Positions 53,689 to 63,649 of a stretch of DNA of 64,000 nt are shown here, one piece after another. Under the pieces are notes generated by a model. The model did not search any database. It was not told the origin of the DNA and was given only the letters and a program-made list of their open reading frames with translations. Position numbers and translations under genes: made by a program. Position 1 is the stretch's first letter, and every line of letters starts with the position of its first letter. Origin of the DNA: an uncultured Francisellaceae bacterium (GTDB lineage: Bacteria > Pseudomonadota > Gammaproteobacteria > UBA6186 > Azoamicaceae); contig CAIJNR010000125.1 of the NCBI GenBank assembly GCA_903822055.1, forward strand, positions 30,698-94,697, read 5' to 3'.

Positions 53689-56331
53689 ATGAATAATTTT
53701 GATTTTGACACTGATTTAGATGAAACAAAAGAATGGCTAGATGCATTATATTCTTTAATATTAACTAAAGGTCCGGATAGAGCTGCATTTATTATTCGTA
53801 AATTGTTTAAAGTAGCATTAACGAGCAGCTGTAATGTTGTACCTATTAATACTGAATATAAAAATACTATTTCTGGCGATATGGATGTTACCTATCCTGG
53901 TAATTTATCTGTAGAACAGCGTATTTTATCTGTAATTAGATGGAATGCAGTAGCTATGGTAGTAAGAGCTAACAAACATGATGGATCATTAGGTGGGCAT
54001 TTAAGTACTTATGCATCGTGTGCTGTTTTATATGAGGTTGGCTTTAACCATTTTTGGCATGCCGATGATTTGATTTTTATGCAAGGGCACGCATCTCCTG
54101 GTATATATGCACGGGCTTTTTTAGAAAGTAGATTATCTTATAACCAACTTGCAAATTTTAGGCAAGAGGCTTTTGTAGAAGGTTTGTCTTCGTATCCGCA
54201 TCCTTGGTCGATGCCAGATTTTTGGCAATTTTCTACAGTGTCTATGGGACTTGGTCCGATCCAAGCAATTTATCAGGCACGATTTATGCGATATTTAGAA
54301 GCGCGAGGCCTATCTAAAACTGTGCATAAAAAAGTATGGTGTTTTTGTGGTGATGGGGAAATGGATGAACCAGAATCACTTGGTGCGTTATCGATTGCAT
54401 CTAGAGAAAAACTAGATAATTTGATTTTTGTAATTAACTGTAATTTACAACGACTAGATGGTCCAGTTCGTGGTAATGGTAAAATTATTCAAGAATTAGA
54501 ATCAGTATTTTTAGGGGCAGGTTGGAATGTTATTAAAGTAATTTGGGATAGTAAATGGGAAGCTTTATTAACTCAAGATCATACTGGTTTATTATTACAA
54601 TTGATGCAAAATACAGTTGATGGAGCATATCAATGTTTTAATGCTAAAGATGGCGCTTATTTAAGGGAGCATTTTTTTGGTAAATATCCAGAATTAAAAA
54701 AATTAGTAGCCAATTTATCCGACGAAGAATTGTCTAACTTAGAATTTGGTGGTCATGATTTTAATAAAGTTTATCAGGCATATCGAGCGGCCACTCTTCA
54801 TAAAAACCAACCAACAGTTATTTTAGCAAAAACGGTGAAAGGTTATGGATTAGGTGAGGCTGGCGAAGGTTTAAACATAGCTCATAGCGTTAAAAAATTA
54901 AATGTTAATCATTTGCAAGTATTTAAAGATAGATTTAAATTGCCAATTAGCGAATTACAGTTAGAAAATTTAGATTTTTATAATTTTCCAGCAAATAGCC
55001 AAGAGCAAGAGTATTTAGTTGCAAAACGTAAAGCTTTAGGTGGTAATTTGCCTAAAAGACGAAAAGTTGCCTCAAAAAATTTTGTAATCCACCAAGAATT
55101 ATTAAATGATCATATAAAAAACAATACTGTTCGTTCTATATCTACAACCATGTCTTTGGTTAGAATTTTAAATTCTTTATGTAAAGATAAGATTATTGGT
55201 AAACATATAGTTCCAATTGTAGCCGATGAAGCTAGAACTTTTGGTATGGAGGGGTTTTTTAGACAGTTTAGTATTTATGCTCCATTTGGACAATCGTATA
55301 AACCAGTTGATTCTGAGCAAGTGATGTTTTATCGAGAAGAAAAAGATGGACAAATTTTAGAAGAAGGAATTACCGAAGCTGGGGCATTTTGTTCTTGGTT
55401 AGCAGCAGCTACTTCTTATAGTAATCATGATTGTATGATGCTGCCATTTTATATTTATTATTCGATGTTTGGTTTTCAAAGAATAGGTGATTTAATTTGG
55501 GCTGCAGCTGATATGCGAGCACGAGGATTTTTAATAGGTGCCACATCTGGTCGTACTACTTTAGCTGGGGAAGGTTTGCAGCATGGAGATGGGCATAGTC
55601 ATGTTTTGGCAGGTACTGTGCCAAATTGTTTAAGTTACGATCCAACTTTTTCTTATGAGCTAGCAGTTATTATTGAAGATGGTTTACAAAGAATGTTACA
55701 CCGTCAAGAAGATGTTTTTTATTATGTTACAGTGATGAACGAAAATTATCAGCAGTTACCAATACCAGAGCATAGCGACATTGAATCTATTAAATCAGGG
55801 ATTATTAATGGGTTGTATTTATTTAAAGCAGATAATCAATATGAGTTACAAGTGCAATTGTTAGGATCTGGAGCTATTTTAAACGAGGTAATTGCAGCTC
55901 AAGCAGTATTAAATAAAGAATTTAATATTTCAGCTAATGTTTGGTCTGCAACAAGCTTTAATTTATTAGCTAAAGAGGCGCGGGAAATTAGAGAAAATAA
56001 TTTATTTAATATAAATTTAATTGATAATAATCTTGAACAGAAAAAAATTTCTCATGTAGAAAAATGTTTTATAGATCAAAAAGGCCCAATTATTGCAGCT
56101 ACTGATTATATTAAACAATATGCAGATCAAATTAGGGAATTTGTTCCTAATCGTTATATTGTATTAGGAACTGATGGATTTAGTTACAGTGATACTAGAG
56201 AAAATTTACGTAAATTATTTAAAGTAAGTTGTTCTCATATAGTTGTTGCTGCACTACAAGGTTTAATTGAAGATGGTAAATTAGATGCAGATATTTTGAA
56301 GGAAAAGCGCGCTGCGCTTATAGGAGCTTAG
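53689..56331 (+). CDS. aceE: Pyruvate dehydrogenase E1 component, homodimeric type
   Basis: E1 decarboxylates pyruvate using thiamine diphosphate. The ATG at 53689 gives the family N-terminus (DETKEWLDALYSLI); sequence upstream in the same frame is repeat DNA. Thiamine-binding GDGEMDEPES and the conserved GGHLSTYASCAVLYEVGFNH and QGHASPGIYARAFLE are present. Length 880, close to E. coli 887. It is followed after three bases by aceF. The regulator pdhR, usual upstream in E. coli, is missing. Confidence 0.97.
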   Translation: MNNFDFDTDLDETKEWLDALYSLILTKGPDRAAFIIRKLFKVALTSSCNVVPINTEYKNTISGDMDVTYPGNLSVEQRILSVIRWNAVAMVVRANKHDGSLGGHLSTYASCAVLYEVGFNHFWHADDLIFMQGHASPGIYARAFLESRLSYNQLANFRQEAFVEGLSSYPHPWSMPDFWQFSTVSMGLGPIQAIYQARFMRYLEARGLSKTVHKKVWCFCGDGEMDEPESLGALSIASREKLDNLIFVINCNLQRLDGPVRGNGKIIQELESVFLGAGWNVIKVIWDSKWEALLTQDHTGLLLQLMQNTVDGAYQCFNAKDGAYLREHFFGKYPELKKLVANLSDEELSNLEFGGHDFNKVYQAYRAATLHKNQPTVILAKTVKGYGLGEAGEGLNIAHSVKKLNVNHLQVFKDRFKLPISELQLENLDFYNFPANSQEQEYLVAKRKALGGNLPKRRKVASKNFVIHQELLNDHIKNNTVRSISTTMSLVRILNSLCKDKIIGKHIVPIVADEARTFGMEGFFRQFSIYAPFGQSYKPVDSEQVMFYREEKDGQILEEGITEAGAFCSWLAAATSYSNHDCMMLPFYIYYSMFGFQRIGDLIWAAADMRARGFLIGATSGRTTLAGEGLQHGDGHSHVLAGTVPNCLSYDPTFSYELAVIIEDGLQRMLHRQEDVFYYVTVMNENYQQLPIPEHSDIESIKSGIINGLYLFKADNQYELQVQLLGSGAILNEVIAAQAVLNKEFNISANVWSATSFNLLAKEAREIRENNLFNINLIDNNLEQKKISHVEKCFIDQKGPIIAATDYIKQYADQIREFVPNRYIVLGTDGFSYSDTRENLRKLFKVSCSHIVVAALQGLIEDGKLDADILKEKRAALIGA

Positions 56332-56334
56332 TAT

Positions 56335-57627
56335 ATGGATCAACAAATTTTAGTGCCAGATATTGGCGATTATAGTGGAATAGAGATTATAGAGGTTGTC
56401 GCAAAGGTTGGAGATCATCTTAAAAAAGACGATACCATGATTACCTTAGAAACAGACAAAGCTACCATGGATATTCCAGCACCTATGGATTTAACAATTG
56501 TTCAGTTACACGTAAAACCAGGAGATAAGGTTTCTAAAGGTAGCTTAATTGCAACGGTAAAAATTGCAGCTGCCTTGGATGCTACAGAGTTAGGTAGGGG
56601 CGCGCATCGTGATCAAAAACCTGGATCTTCTCCACATGCACAGAGTGTAAGTAGTGTACAGGCTCAATCGGATCCTTTAACTATAGAGAATGAATCATCC
56701 TCACTAAAAGGTTTTAGTAATGCAAGTCCTAGCATTCGTAAATTAGCCAGAGAATTAGGAGTGGATTTAGAAAATGTTTCTGGTACTCATAAACATGGCA
56801 GGATAGCCTCCAATGATGTTAAGCAGTATGTTAATAATATTTTAACTAACAACTTAGCAGCAAGAAACACTAACAATCTAAATAATATGCCAAATATAAA
56901 TATGGATTTTAGTAAATGGGGAACAACAGTTAAACAACCATTATCTAGGATTAAAAAAAAATCAGGCCAACATTTACATCGTAATTGGGTATCTATTCCT
57001 CATGTAACTCATTTTGATACAGCAGATATTACTGGGTTAGAAAAATTTCGTAGAGAACAGCAACTTACCAAACAAGCTGAAGGCATTAAATTAACTCCGC
57101 TTATATTTTTTATCAAAGCAATTGTTAATGGTTTAATAAAATATCCTAACTTTAATAGTTCATTGTCTGAAAATGGAGAAGATCTAATTGTTAAACAATA
57201 TTACAATATTGGTATTGCGGTTGATACTGATTTTGGGTTAGTGGTACCTGTTGTAAAAAACGCTGATCAAAAAAACATATTTCAGTTGGCAGAAGAATTA
57301 ACCTTGCTTAGTCAAAAAGCTCGAGATAATAAATTAGCAATTGATGATATGCAGGGTGGTTGTTTTACAATATCCAGTTTGGGTGGAATTGGTGGAGTAG
57401 GGTTTACACCAATTATTAATGCCCCAGAGGTTGCAATTTTAGGTGTTTCGCGGCATAAAACTACTCCAGTTTATATAATGGAAGTGCTACAACCAAGAAT
57501 AATATTACCGTTAGCATTATCTTATGATCATAGAGTTATAGATGGAGCAGAAGCTGCTAAATTTAGTAAATTTATTGTCCAACAGTTAGAAGATCTAAAA
57601 AATTTTTATGAACCAACAGCAAATTAA
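56335..57627 (+). CDS. aceF: Dihydrolipoyl acetyltransferase E2, single lipoyl domain
   Basis: E2 moves the acetyl group to CoA. One lipoyl domain covers residues 1-80 with the lipoylated lysine in ETDKATMDIPAP. E. coli has three, so this is a reduced form of 430 residues. The peripheral subunit-binding domain is ASPSIRKLARELGVDLENVS, and the catalytic domain ends with LALSYDHRVIDGAEAAKF. Its end overlaps lpd by 20 bases. Confidence 0.96.
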   Translation: MDQQILVPDIGDYSGIEIIEVVAKVGDHLKKDDTMITLETDKATMDIPAPMDLTIVQLHVKPGDKVSKGSLIATVKIAAALDATELGRGAHRDQKPGSSPHAQSVSSVQAQSDPLTIENESSSLKGFSNASPSIRKLARELGVDLENVSGTHKHGRIASNDVKQYVNNILTNNLAARNTNNLNNMPNINMDFSKWGTTVKQPLSRIKKKSGQHLHRNWVSIPHVTHFDTADITGLEKFRREQQLTKQAEGIKLTPLIFFIKAIVNGLIKYPNFNSSLSENGEDLIVKQYYNIGIAVDTDFGLVVPVVKNADQKNIFQLAEELTLLSQKARDNKLAIDDMQGGCFTISSLGGIGGVGFTPIINAPEVAILGVSRHKTTPVYIMEVLQPRIILPLALSYDHRVIDGAEAAKFSKFIVQQLEDLKNFYEPTAN

Positions 57628-59056
57628 CAATATTAAAATTATTAACACTCAAGTTTTAGTGATTGGATCAGGTCCTGGTGGCTATACTGCTGCATTTAGG
57701 GCAGCAGATTTAGGTAAACAAGTAGTCTTGGCTGAATATTATAACCAACTAGGTGGGGTGTGCTTAAACGTAGGCTGTATTCCTTCTAAGGCTTTATTAC
57801 ATGTAGTTCATGTTTTAGAGGAAGCTAAAGAATTAGAGCATAGAGGGATCAGTTTTGGTAAACCAAAAATTGATTTAGCTAAGCTGCGCGCTTGGGTAGT
57901 TAGTAAAACAATAAATAAATTAACTACAGGACTTAAGTCATTAGCTGCTTTAAGAAAAGTGAATGTTGTAACTGGGCATGCAAAATTTATAACTGCCAAT
58001 AGCGTGCAAGTTATAGATGAGTATGGAAACGTTATTTCTCAGATTAATTTTGAACATGCAATTATAGCTGTTGGCTCTAGACCAATAGAGTTACCAAATA
58101 TACCAAAAGATCCAAGAATTATGGATTCGACTAAAGCCTTACAATTAGAGGATGTACCAGACAATTTATTAATTATTGGAGGTGGTATTATTGGAATGGA
58201 GTTAGGGACTGTTTATGCTGCATTAGGTTCCAAAATTAGTGTAGTTGAATTAACTAAACAATTATTGCCAGGTGCGGATTTTGATCTTGTCGATGTTTGG
58301 CAAAAGCACATGCAAACTAAATTTAGTAATGTTTTTTTGAATACCAAAGTTGATGCTGTTGTTGCATCTAAAAAATACTTAGAGGTTAAATTTTCTGGAG
58401 AATATTCGGATACTTTGCAATATAGCAAAATTTTGTGTGCTGTTGGTAGAAGACCAAATTCTGATCAAATTGCGGCAGGCACCATAGGGTTAGATATTAA
58501 TGAACGAGGTTTTATTGTTGTTGACAAGCAAATGCGTACTAATATTCCGCATATTTTTGCCATTGGAGATGTAGTCGGACAACCAATGTTGGCACATAAA
58601 GCAATCCCAGAAGGTAAAATTGCAGCAGAAGTTATTTGTGGAGAGGCGCGTTTCTTTGATACTAAAATTATTCCAAGTGTAGCCTACACTGATCCTGAAA
58701 TTGCATGGGTAGGATCAACAGAAGAGCAATGTAAATTGCAAAATATGCGGTACGAAAAAGCAGTGTTTCCTTGGATGGCAAGCGGTAGAGCATTAGCCAC
58801 AGGTAAATCTGATGGCTTTACTAAAGTCTTATTTAATCCAATTAATAAGCAGATTATTGGAGCTGGTATTGTAGGACATGGTTCTAGTGAATTAATTGCA
58901 GAAGTTGCAATTGCAATTGAAATGGGAGCTACTGCCGAAGATCTTGGATCTATTATTCATCCGCATCCAACATTATCAGAAACTATTGCACAAGCTGCAG
59001 AATTATTTTCTGGTACGATTACGGATTTACCTAATCCAAGCGGGAAGAAGCATTAG
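57608..59056 (+). CDS. lpd: Dihydrolipoamide dehydrogenase E3
   Basis: E3 reoxidises dihydrolipoamide and reduces NAD+. FAD-binding VLVIGSGPGGYTAAFRAADL, the redox-active cysteines in GGVCLNVGCIPSKALLH, the NAD motif LIIGGGIIGMELGTVYAALG and the C-terminal HPHPTLSETIAQ with the catalytic histidine are intact. Length 482. The ATG at 57608 lies inside aceF. It may serve 2-oxoglutarate dehydrogenase too, if that complex exists. Confidence 0.97.
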   Translation: MNQQQINNIKIINTQVLVIGSGPGGYTAAFRAADLGKQVVLAEYYNQLGGVCLNVGCIPSKALLHVVHVLEEAKELEHRGISFGKPKIDLAKLRAWVVSKTINKLTTGLKSLAALRKVNVVTGHAKFITANSVQVIDEYGNVISQINFEHAIIAVGSRPIELPNIPKDPRIMDSTKALQLEDVPDNLLIIGGGIIGMELGTVYAALGSKISVVELTKQLLPGADFDLVDVWQKHMQTKFSNVFLNTKVDAVVASKKYLEVKFSGEYSDTLQYSKILCAVGRRPNSDQIAAGTIGLDINERGFIVVDKQMRTNIPHIFAIGDVVGQPMLAHKAIPEGKIAAEVICGEARFFDTKIIPSVAYTDPEIAWVGSTEEQCKLQNMRYEKAVFPWMASGRALATGKSDGFTKVLFNPINKQIIGAGIVGHGSSELIAEVAIAIEMGATAEDLGSIIHPHPTLSETIAQAAELFSGTITDLPNPSGKKH

Positions 59057-59059
59057 GCA

Positions 59060-59248
59060 TTAGATCTTTTCGCAAGCAGCCACAAATTTATTTAGATTAT
59101 TTATTAATTTCGTAGATAATCCATAAGCAACGTTAAGATTTATAGCCGTTAATTCAGGGTTATCTGGATATTCATGCGATAAATGATTGCGTGAATCACG
59201 CATTTTTAGCGTATATAGTGCATGGAAATATAAATGTTGACTAATTAT
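59060..59248 (-). pseudogene. Relic of a HEPN-domain (HepT/HI0074-like) protein
   Basis: On the minus strand an open frame of about 62 codons reads LYTLKMRDSRNHLSHEYPDN followed by PELTAINLNVAYGLSTKLIN. RNHLSH fits the R-x4-H motif of HEPN proteins, and the whole fits the C-terminal part of the small HepT/HI0074-type partner of nucleotidyltransferase toxin-antitoxin pairs. A stop precedes it and the first half is absent, so I call it a fragment. The nucleotidyltransferase partner is also gone. Confidence 0.55.
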
Positions 59249-59374
59249 CTAATTTCAGAAAGCTGGTAAGTGTGTATTATAGTTGGTTGCCTATAGACTA
59301 AAATTGTTGATAAATTAATAATATAATAATAAAAAGCTTAATATATTCACTTAGTTACAAGGGAAGAAGTAGCT

Positions 59375-62260
59375 ATGCCAAAAATATTAAACAAGGATAA
59401 TTTTACCGCAGCAGATTTACAATACTTGTATAAAGGTATTGTAATAGACACTTTTAATAATAGTCACAGTGCCAACAACAATGATCGTGATATATTTAAC
59501 TTCTTTGACCATAAAGTTAAACTTTATTTTCGTCCCATTATTGATAGCTATGACGGTGTTAAATATTTTCAAAAAATCCTTACCGTAATAGAAGAAATTA
59601 GAGGTAAAATTTTAACTAACATTTTAATTTCTTTAGATGATAGCTCAAGCACTAACCTCTTGGGTCATATAGATGGTACGATAAAAGCTAATATTAAAAA
59701 ACTTATTAAAGAACATAAAAATAGTCTGCAAGAAATGCAATTTAATTGTGCTTTTTGTGATGAATTTAGAGGGTTAATAAATCAAATATTAGGTAATATT
59801 AATAAAACTAGTATTAATCAACTTAATACGGATCCATTGTTGGGGGCGTGGAGATTTTTAGATCCTGAAAATAATAGAAGAATGTGTGAACAAGATGATT
59901 TTAACGCTCCTTATATCAATAATCCATTTTCTTTATCCAGTCATACAACTAGAAAATTATTATCTTGTGGGACGGATGTAGAAAGTTTTACTGGCGGGAT
60001 TATTTATGGTTATGGCGGATATGTTTTTGAAGCCACCGCTATCTATTATTTAGCTACAAAATTTAGTCATATAGGTACTGCTGTAGCAGAAGAAGAACAA
60101 GAACGTAGATTTATTGCATATGCCACTACTTTAACTGAAGCACTAAGAGGTTATAACGAAGGTAACTCTCAAGGAGTGGATTCACCTTCTTGCCCTGGAG
60201 GAATAGTTGGCAGATTTATAGAACAAGGCGGCTACGAACAAAATCTACAATTTATATCTAAAAGAACATTTATTAATGAGGTTATTAGTGATGTGGTTTG
60301 TAAAAGAGTGCATGAAATATTAACTATTTCTACTACTACCCAAGAAGTAACACATTTATTGAGTTCTTTATCTACTGGATTTAGTCAACCTCAACAATTA
60401 AGCACTCTTGAAACAACGCCAGAATTGCGAAAAAAACGCTATTCATTGTTTAACGTCCATAATAACAATAAAACTTTTTTTGAACTAATTAAACAAAACA
60501 TCAAAGAAAAAAGAGATAATATTGGGAATGCTGTAATAGTTGATTTTCATCAAAATATACAAGGGTATAGCTATCAAGACTTTGAAAATATTTTTTTAGG
60601 TTTATCTATAGTTCATACTGATGGCGGTGCAGGAGCGTTTACTAGGGAATTTAGATTAATTGGCTATACATTTTCTGATCCAACTTATTGTTGTTATTCA
60701 AAAGTATTCAATATGTGTTCGGCTAAATTAAAGCAACTGCAACCACAACTGCTGATTATCTCAGGAGAAACTGCTATAAAATTATGCGAGGAAGTAGTTG
60801 CAGAGGTATTACCACTAATTGCTGATCAACCTTTGTTTGCCAATGGATTTTGGCAAGCTGATTTAGCCATAATTATTGAAAGCTATAAAAATGGTATTAA
60901 TAGCAGAGAAAGCGACCCAGATTTTATTGATAGAATTAGAAAAATTAATTACCACGATTTAGATGAATTTGGAAAAGAAGAAGAAGTAGCAGGATTAGGC
61001 AAAATTATAAATATCTCTTTAGTAAATAGCAATATTTTAATTAACAATATTGCTCGTAAAATTTTAAAAAGAATTAGGAAACATTTAGCATTAGGGCAGG
61101 AAGAAGAACGAGATCCATTACTCGAAGAAGAGCCTTATCAAATATCACTTGATGTTATGCCAGAAGGATATAATATAGAAAACGAAGCATCATTAGGCAA
61201 TACCATTGATTATAATCTCCAGCAAATAAGAGCAAGAACTTGTCTTGAGCATAGAATTAGGTATGTTTTTGGAGTTAGAAATGTTGTTAGTGTTGGTCCA
61301 TATAGTAATGTCTTAGATTTCCCTAATGTTCCGGTGGTACATCCTTATGTTCCAAATGGTATAGGTAATATTCAATCTTACGATGCCGGAGTTCCTTCAT
61401 TTCCTATAGTAGTTAATATACCAGGAGGAACTATTAGTAATTTACCATCTGGAGTAAAAGAGCAATTAATTCGCCATAAAATTAATATTAACCAATTAGA
61501 AGTATTTTTTTGTGTACAAAATATGCCTTGGCGGCAAGATGAGCAGTTATTATTAAGACCGCATCCGTGGCTCCATCAAGATGCGCCATTTAATGGTAAT
61601 TATATAAAAAACGATATTGTGTTAGCAGGAACTATGGCAGTTAATAGTAGGATAGAGTCTCTAACAGAATTTGCTGTTAGCACTCATCATAACGAAATCA
61701 GAGAAATAGTTTATTCCCCAGATAATATGCATATTCAAGGAATAGACAGCTTAGATAAAAGCCACGCTTTTTATTCATTTTTAATTGTAAAAAGTACAGG
61801 TAAAGCAGTATTAACTTTACACTGGTTGTTAAGTCGATCAGACTATACTCGTATAACTACAAGACTAATTGGTGAAGCTATTGCAAACCGCAATGGGGTT
61901 TTGCAGCTAGCAAATGTCGTTGATTGGGCTACTCATGTTATAGGCAGTAATTTGAATGGTGGCTTTGGTGGAGAAGCATACCAACCAGAACCAGGTCGAG
62001 CTGGAAATGATATGACGGCAGTAGATGCTCTTCAAAGATTAATTGTTGGTGGACAGCCGGAGGTAAGTGTTGATAATCGGAAATATAGGTTAGTTGGGCA
62101 ACAGGTGGTAATTAATTATTACCAACAAGCATGTTTACGCCCGGTAACTGTTGGTGTTAGCAGAACTTTTCTCCCTCTATTAAATGAAGAACCACAACAA
62201 ATAGCCACCTTCCTACCAGAAGTTATTATTAATAACTTAGTTAGAATCGGAGGATTATAA
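59375..62260 (+). CDS. Large orphan protein with C-terminal NLVRIGGL tail
   Basis: A 961-residue protein with no signal peptide or membrane segment. Residues 258-282 contain RGYNEGNSQGVDSPSCPGG followed by FIE. I recall a related RGYN...D-x-P-x-C-x-x-G pattern in large hypothetical and effector proteins of Legionellales, but cannot check it. A cysteine pair NCAFC lies at 124-128. The second half has an acidic break (about residues 565-590), then a glycine-rich globular-looking region. The last 14 residues, PEVIINNLVRIGGL, match the tail of the gene at the window end. Function unknown. Confidence 0.7.
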   Translation: MPKILNKDNFTAADLQYLYKGIVIDTFNNSHSANNNDRDIFNFFDHKVKLYFRPIIDSYDGVKYFQKILTVIEEIRGKILTNILISLDDSSSTNLLGHIDGTIKANIKKLIKEHKNSLQEMQFNCAFCDEFRGLINQILGNINKTSINQLNTDPLLGAWRFLDPENNRRMCEQDDFNAPYINNPFSLSSHTTRKLLSCGTDVESFTGGIIYGYGGYVFEATAIYYLATKFSHIGTAVAEEEQERRFIAYATTLTEALRGYNEGNSQGVDSPSCPGGIVGRFIEQGGYEQNLQFISKRTFINEVISDVVCKRVHEILTISTTTQEVTHLLSSLSTGFSQPQQLSTLETTPELRKKRYSLFNVHNNNKTFFELIKQNIKEKRDNIGNAVIVDFHQNIQGYSYQDFENIFLGLSIVHTDGGAGAFTREFRLIGYTFSDPTYCCYSKVFNMCSAKLKQLQPQLLIISGETAIKLCEEVVAEVLPLIADQPLFANGFWQADLAIIIESYKNGINSRESDPDFIDRIRKINYHDLDEFGKEEEVAGLGKIINISLVNSNILINNIARKILKRIRKHLALGQEEERDPLLEEEPYQISLDVMPEGYNIENEASLGNTIDYNLQQIRARTCLEHRIRYVFGVRNVVSVGPYSNVLDFPNVPVVHPYVPNGIGNIQSYDAGVPSFPIVVNIPGGTISNLPSGVKEQLIRHKININQLEVFFCVQNMPWRQDEQLLLRPHPWLHQDAPFNGNYIKNDIVLAGTMAVNSRIESLTEFAVSTHHNEIREIVYSPDNMHIQGIDSLDKSHAFYSFLIVKSTGKAVLTLHWLLSRSDYTRITTRLIGEAIANRNGVLQLANVVDWATHVIGSNLNGGFGGEAYQPEPGRAGNDMTAVDALQRLIVGGQPEVSVDNRKYRLVGQQVVINYYQQACLRPVTVGVSRTFLPLLNEEPQQIATFLPEVIINNLVRIGGL

Positions 62261-62265
62261 CATTT

Positions 62266-62308
62266 GTTCAAGTGGAAATACTTATATATTATTATTGTCC
62301 ACTTGAAC
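62266..62308. terminator. 11-bp hairpin between convergent genes
   Basis: GTTCAAGTGGA (62266-62276) pairs with TCCACTTGAAC (62298-62308) around an AT-rich 21-base loop. It starts six bases after the stop of the 961-residue protein. No strong T-run follows, but position between convergent stops suggests a shared terminator. Confidence 0.5.
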
Positions 62309-62330
62309 ACTTAACTATGTAAATAATATA

Positions 62331-63053
62331 CTATTTAAAAATCAATCCAATACTGTAATGTATAGAGTTTTTTAATTGAGCAGTTATAAGACTACCAGTT
62401 GAGCTATATCCACAAGGTTTTAGCTTTGAAGTGTTTTCCCAGCCTATTAAAGCTCTTATTGCAAAATGTTCGTATATAGAACCCTGTACCCCACCGTTAA
62501 CCCTTAGCAAAGTTTTTCTATAATTATTATTTAATATATCGCTACTTACACTAGGAGCACCATTAACAGAGGATCTATTACGTACTAATTTAACATTTGT
62601 GCGTTTAATTCCCGCATTCCCTATAAGCGATAAGCCATATGATTCTGTAGAGTAAAACCTATATTCACCAACTAAACTGGCATACAATCCAGCAATTTTA
62701 GCTTTATTAGAATAATTAACAGACTGAACACCATTTGGAACTGCAATACCAAGATTCATATCACCAGCTGCCAAAGACACATCTCTTTTCTTTTCTAAAG
62801 TTGTTTCATATCCACCTTCAATTCCAAAATAATCACAAAACTTAACGCCAGCAAATATATTACCCTTTGGTAAAGTTTTTTTAAATAAATTATCTCCGTA
62901 GCCTGGTTTAAATCCAAAGTGTTGCATTCCAACACCTACCCCGCCGTAAGGAGTAAAACTCAAATCTTTAAATGCAGCAAAAGAAGTCGTTGAAAAAAGT
63001 GCGCTAAAAACAAATATTGCTATAGTAAATGTATTTTTTAATGAATTTTGCAT
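62331..63053 (-). CDS. Outer-membrane beta-barrel protein
   Basis: A signal peptide (NTFTIAIFVFSALFSTTSFA, cleaved near residue 27) is followed by alternating amphipathic strands starting FTPYGGVGVGMQHFGF, typical of the small OmpA/Opa-like eight-stranded barrels. Later strands include IAGLYASLVGEYRFYS and AIRALIGWENTS. The C-terminus SIGLIFK has lysine as the last residue instead of the usual phenylalanine. Length 240. About 600 bases upstream lack clear genes. Confidence 0.82.
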   Translation of the reverse strand: MQNSLKNTFTIAIFVFSALFSTTSFAAFKDLSFTPYGGVGVGMQHFGFKPGYGDNLFKKTLPKGNIFAGVKFCDYFGIEGGYETTLEKKRDVSLAAGDMNLGIAVPNGVQSVNYSNKAKIAGLYASLVGEYRFYSTESYGLSLIGNAGIKRTNVKLVRNRSSVNGAPSVSSDILNNNYRKTLLRVNGGVQGSIYEHFAIRALIGWENTSKLKPCGYSSTGSLITAQLKNSIHYSIGLIFK

Positions 63054-63484
63054 ATTTTCCTCTTAAAACATTCTTAAATTAAATCTAACATTAGCTAAAA
63101 TATTTTAACTCAAATAATAACCTTCTACCACTTATACAAGTGGCATCTAAGTAGTGCTCTTTAAAAAAATATATTAATGGTAATAAATATTTATTCAACA
63201 ATAGCATAAACTAATAATTAACACCAATTTGTTAAAATGTACGAATAAATGGATGCTATGAGAGTGACTAAATGGAATTATAAAAAATATATAAACTCAA
63301 TTTTAACTTATTAAACAGTAAGAAATAAAATTCTATTATAATTTTTACCTAAAAAGAAAAATAGCTGTGAAGAATAATAGGGGGCAATAATACAGTAAAT
63401 TAATCCATAGCTAGTTTGTTGATTATATACCTTGTCCGTCTGACGAATGTTCAATTAAAAAAACCCTTTGCTCTGTTTTATTAT
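63054..63484. other. Gene-free AT-rich region
   Basis: No open frame of interest is visible on either strand. It must contain the promoter of the beta-barrel gene. A small 6-bp hairpin, CCACTT-ATAC-AAGTGG, lies at 63128-63143. The region ends at the target duplication of the adjacent MITE. Confidence 0.5.
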
Positions 63485-63635
63485 AGTTAGAGGTAATCGT
63501 TCACGTAGGTACGTACTTTATTGTTGTAGTAGCGCATGGTTGAGTGCGTTTTAGCTTATTTTTAATGTTCGAGGTGTGCGAGTTATGGGCCGCAGTGCAG
63601 TAATAAGGTACTTATGTGAACGATTACAGTTAGAG
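63485..63635. mobile_element. IS66-like MITE with 8-bp target duplication
   Basis: Terminal inverted repeats GTAATCGTTCACGTAGGTAC (63493-63512) and its complement at 63608-63627 match at 18 of 20 positions. The 135-bp element has no coding capacity. It is flanked by the direct repeat AGTTAGAG (63485-63492 and 63628-63635). Ends starting GTAA and an 8-bp duplication are the hallmarks of the IS66 family, so this should be a non-autonomous derivative moved by an IS66-type transposase elsewhere. Confidence 0.85.
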
Positions 63636-63649
63636 TTATATTGTAATTA

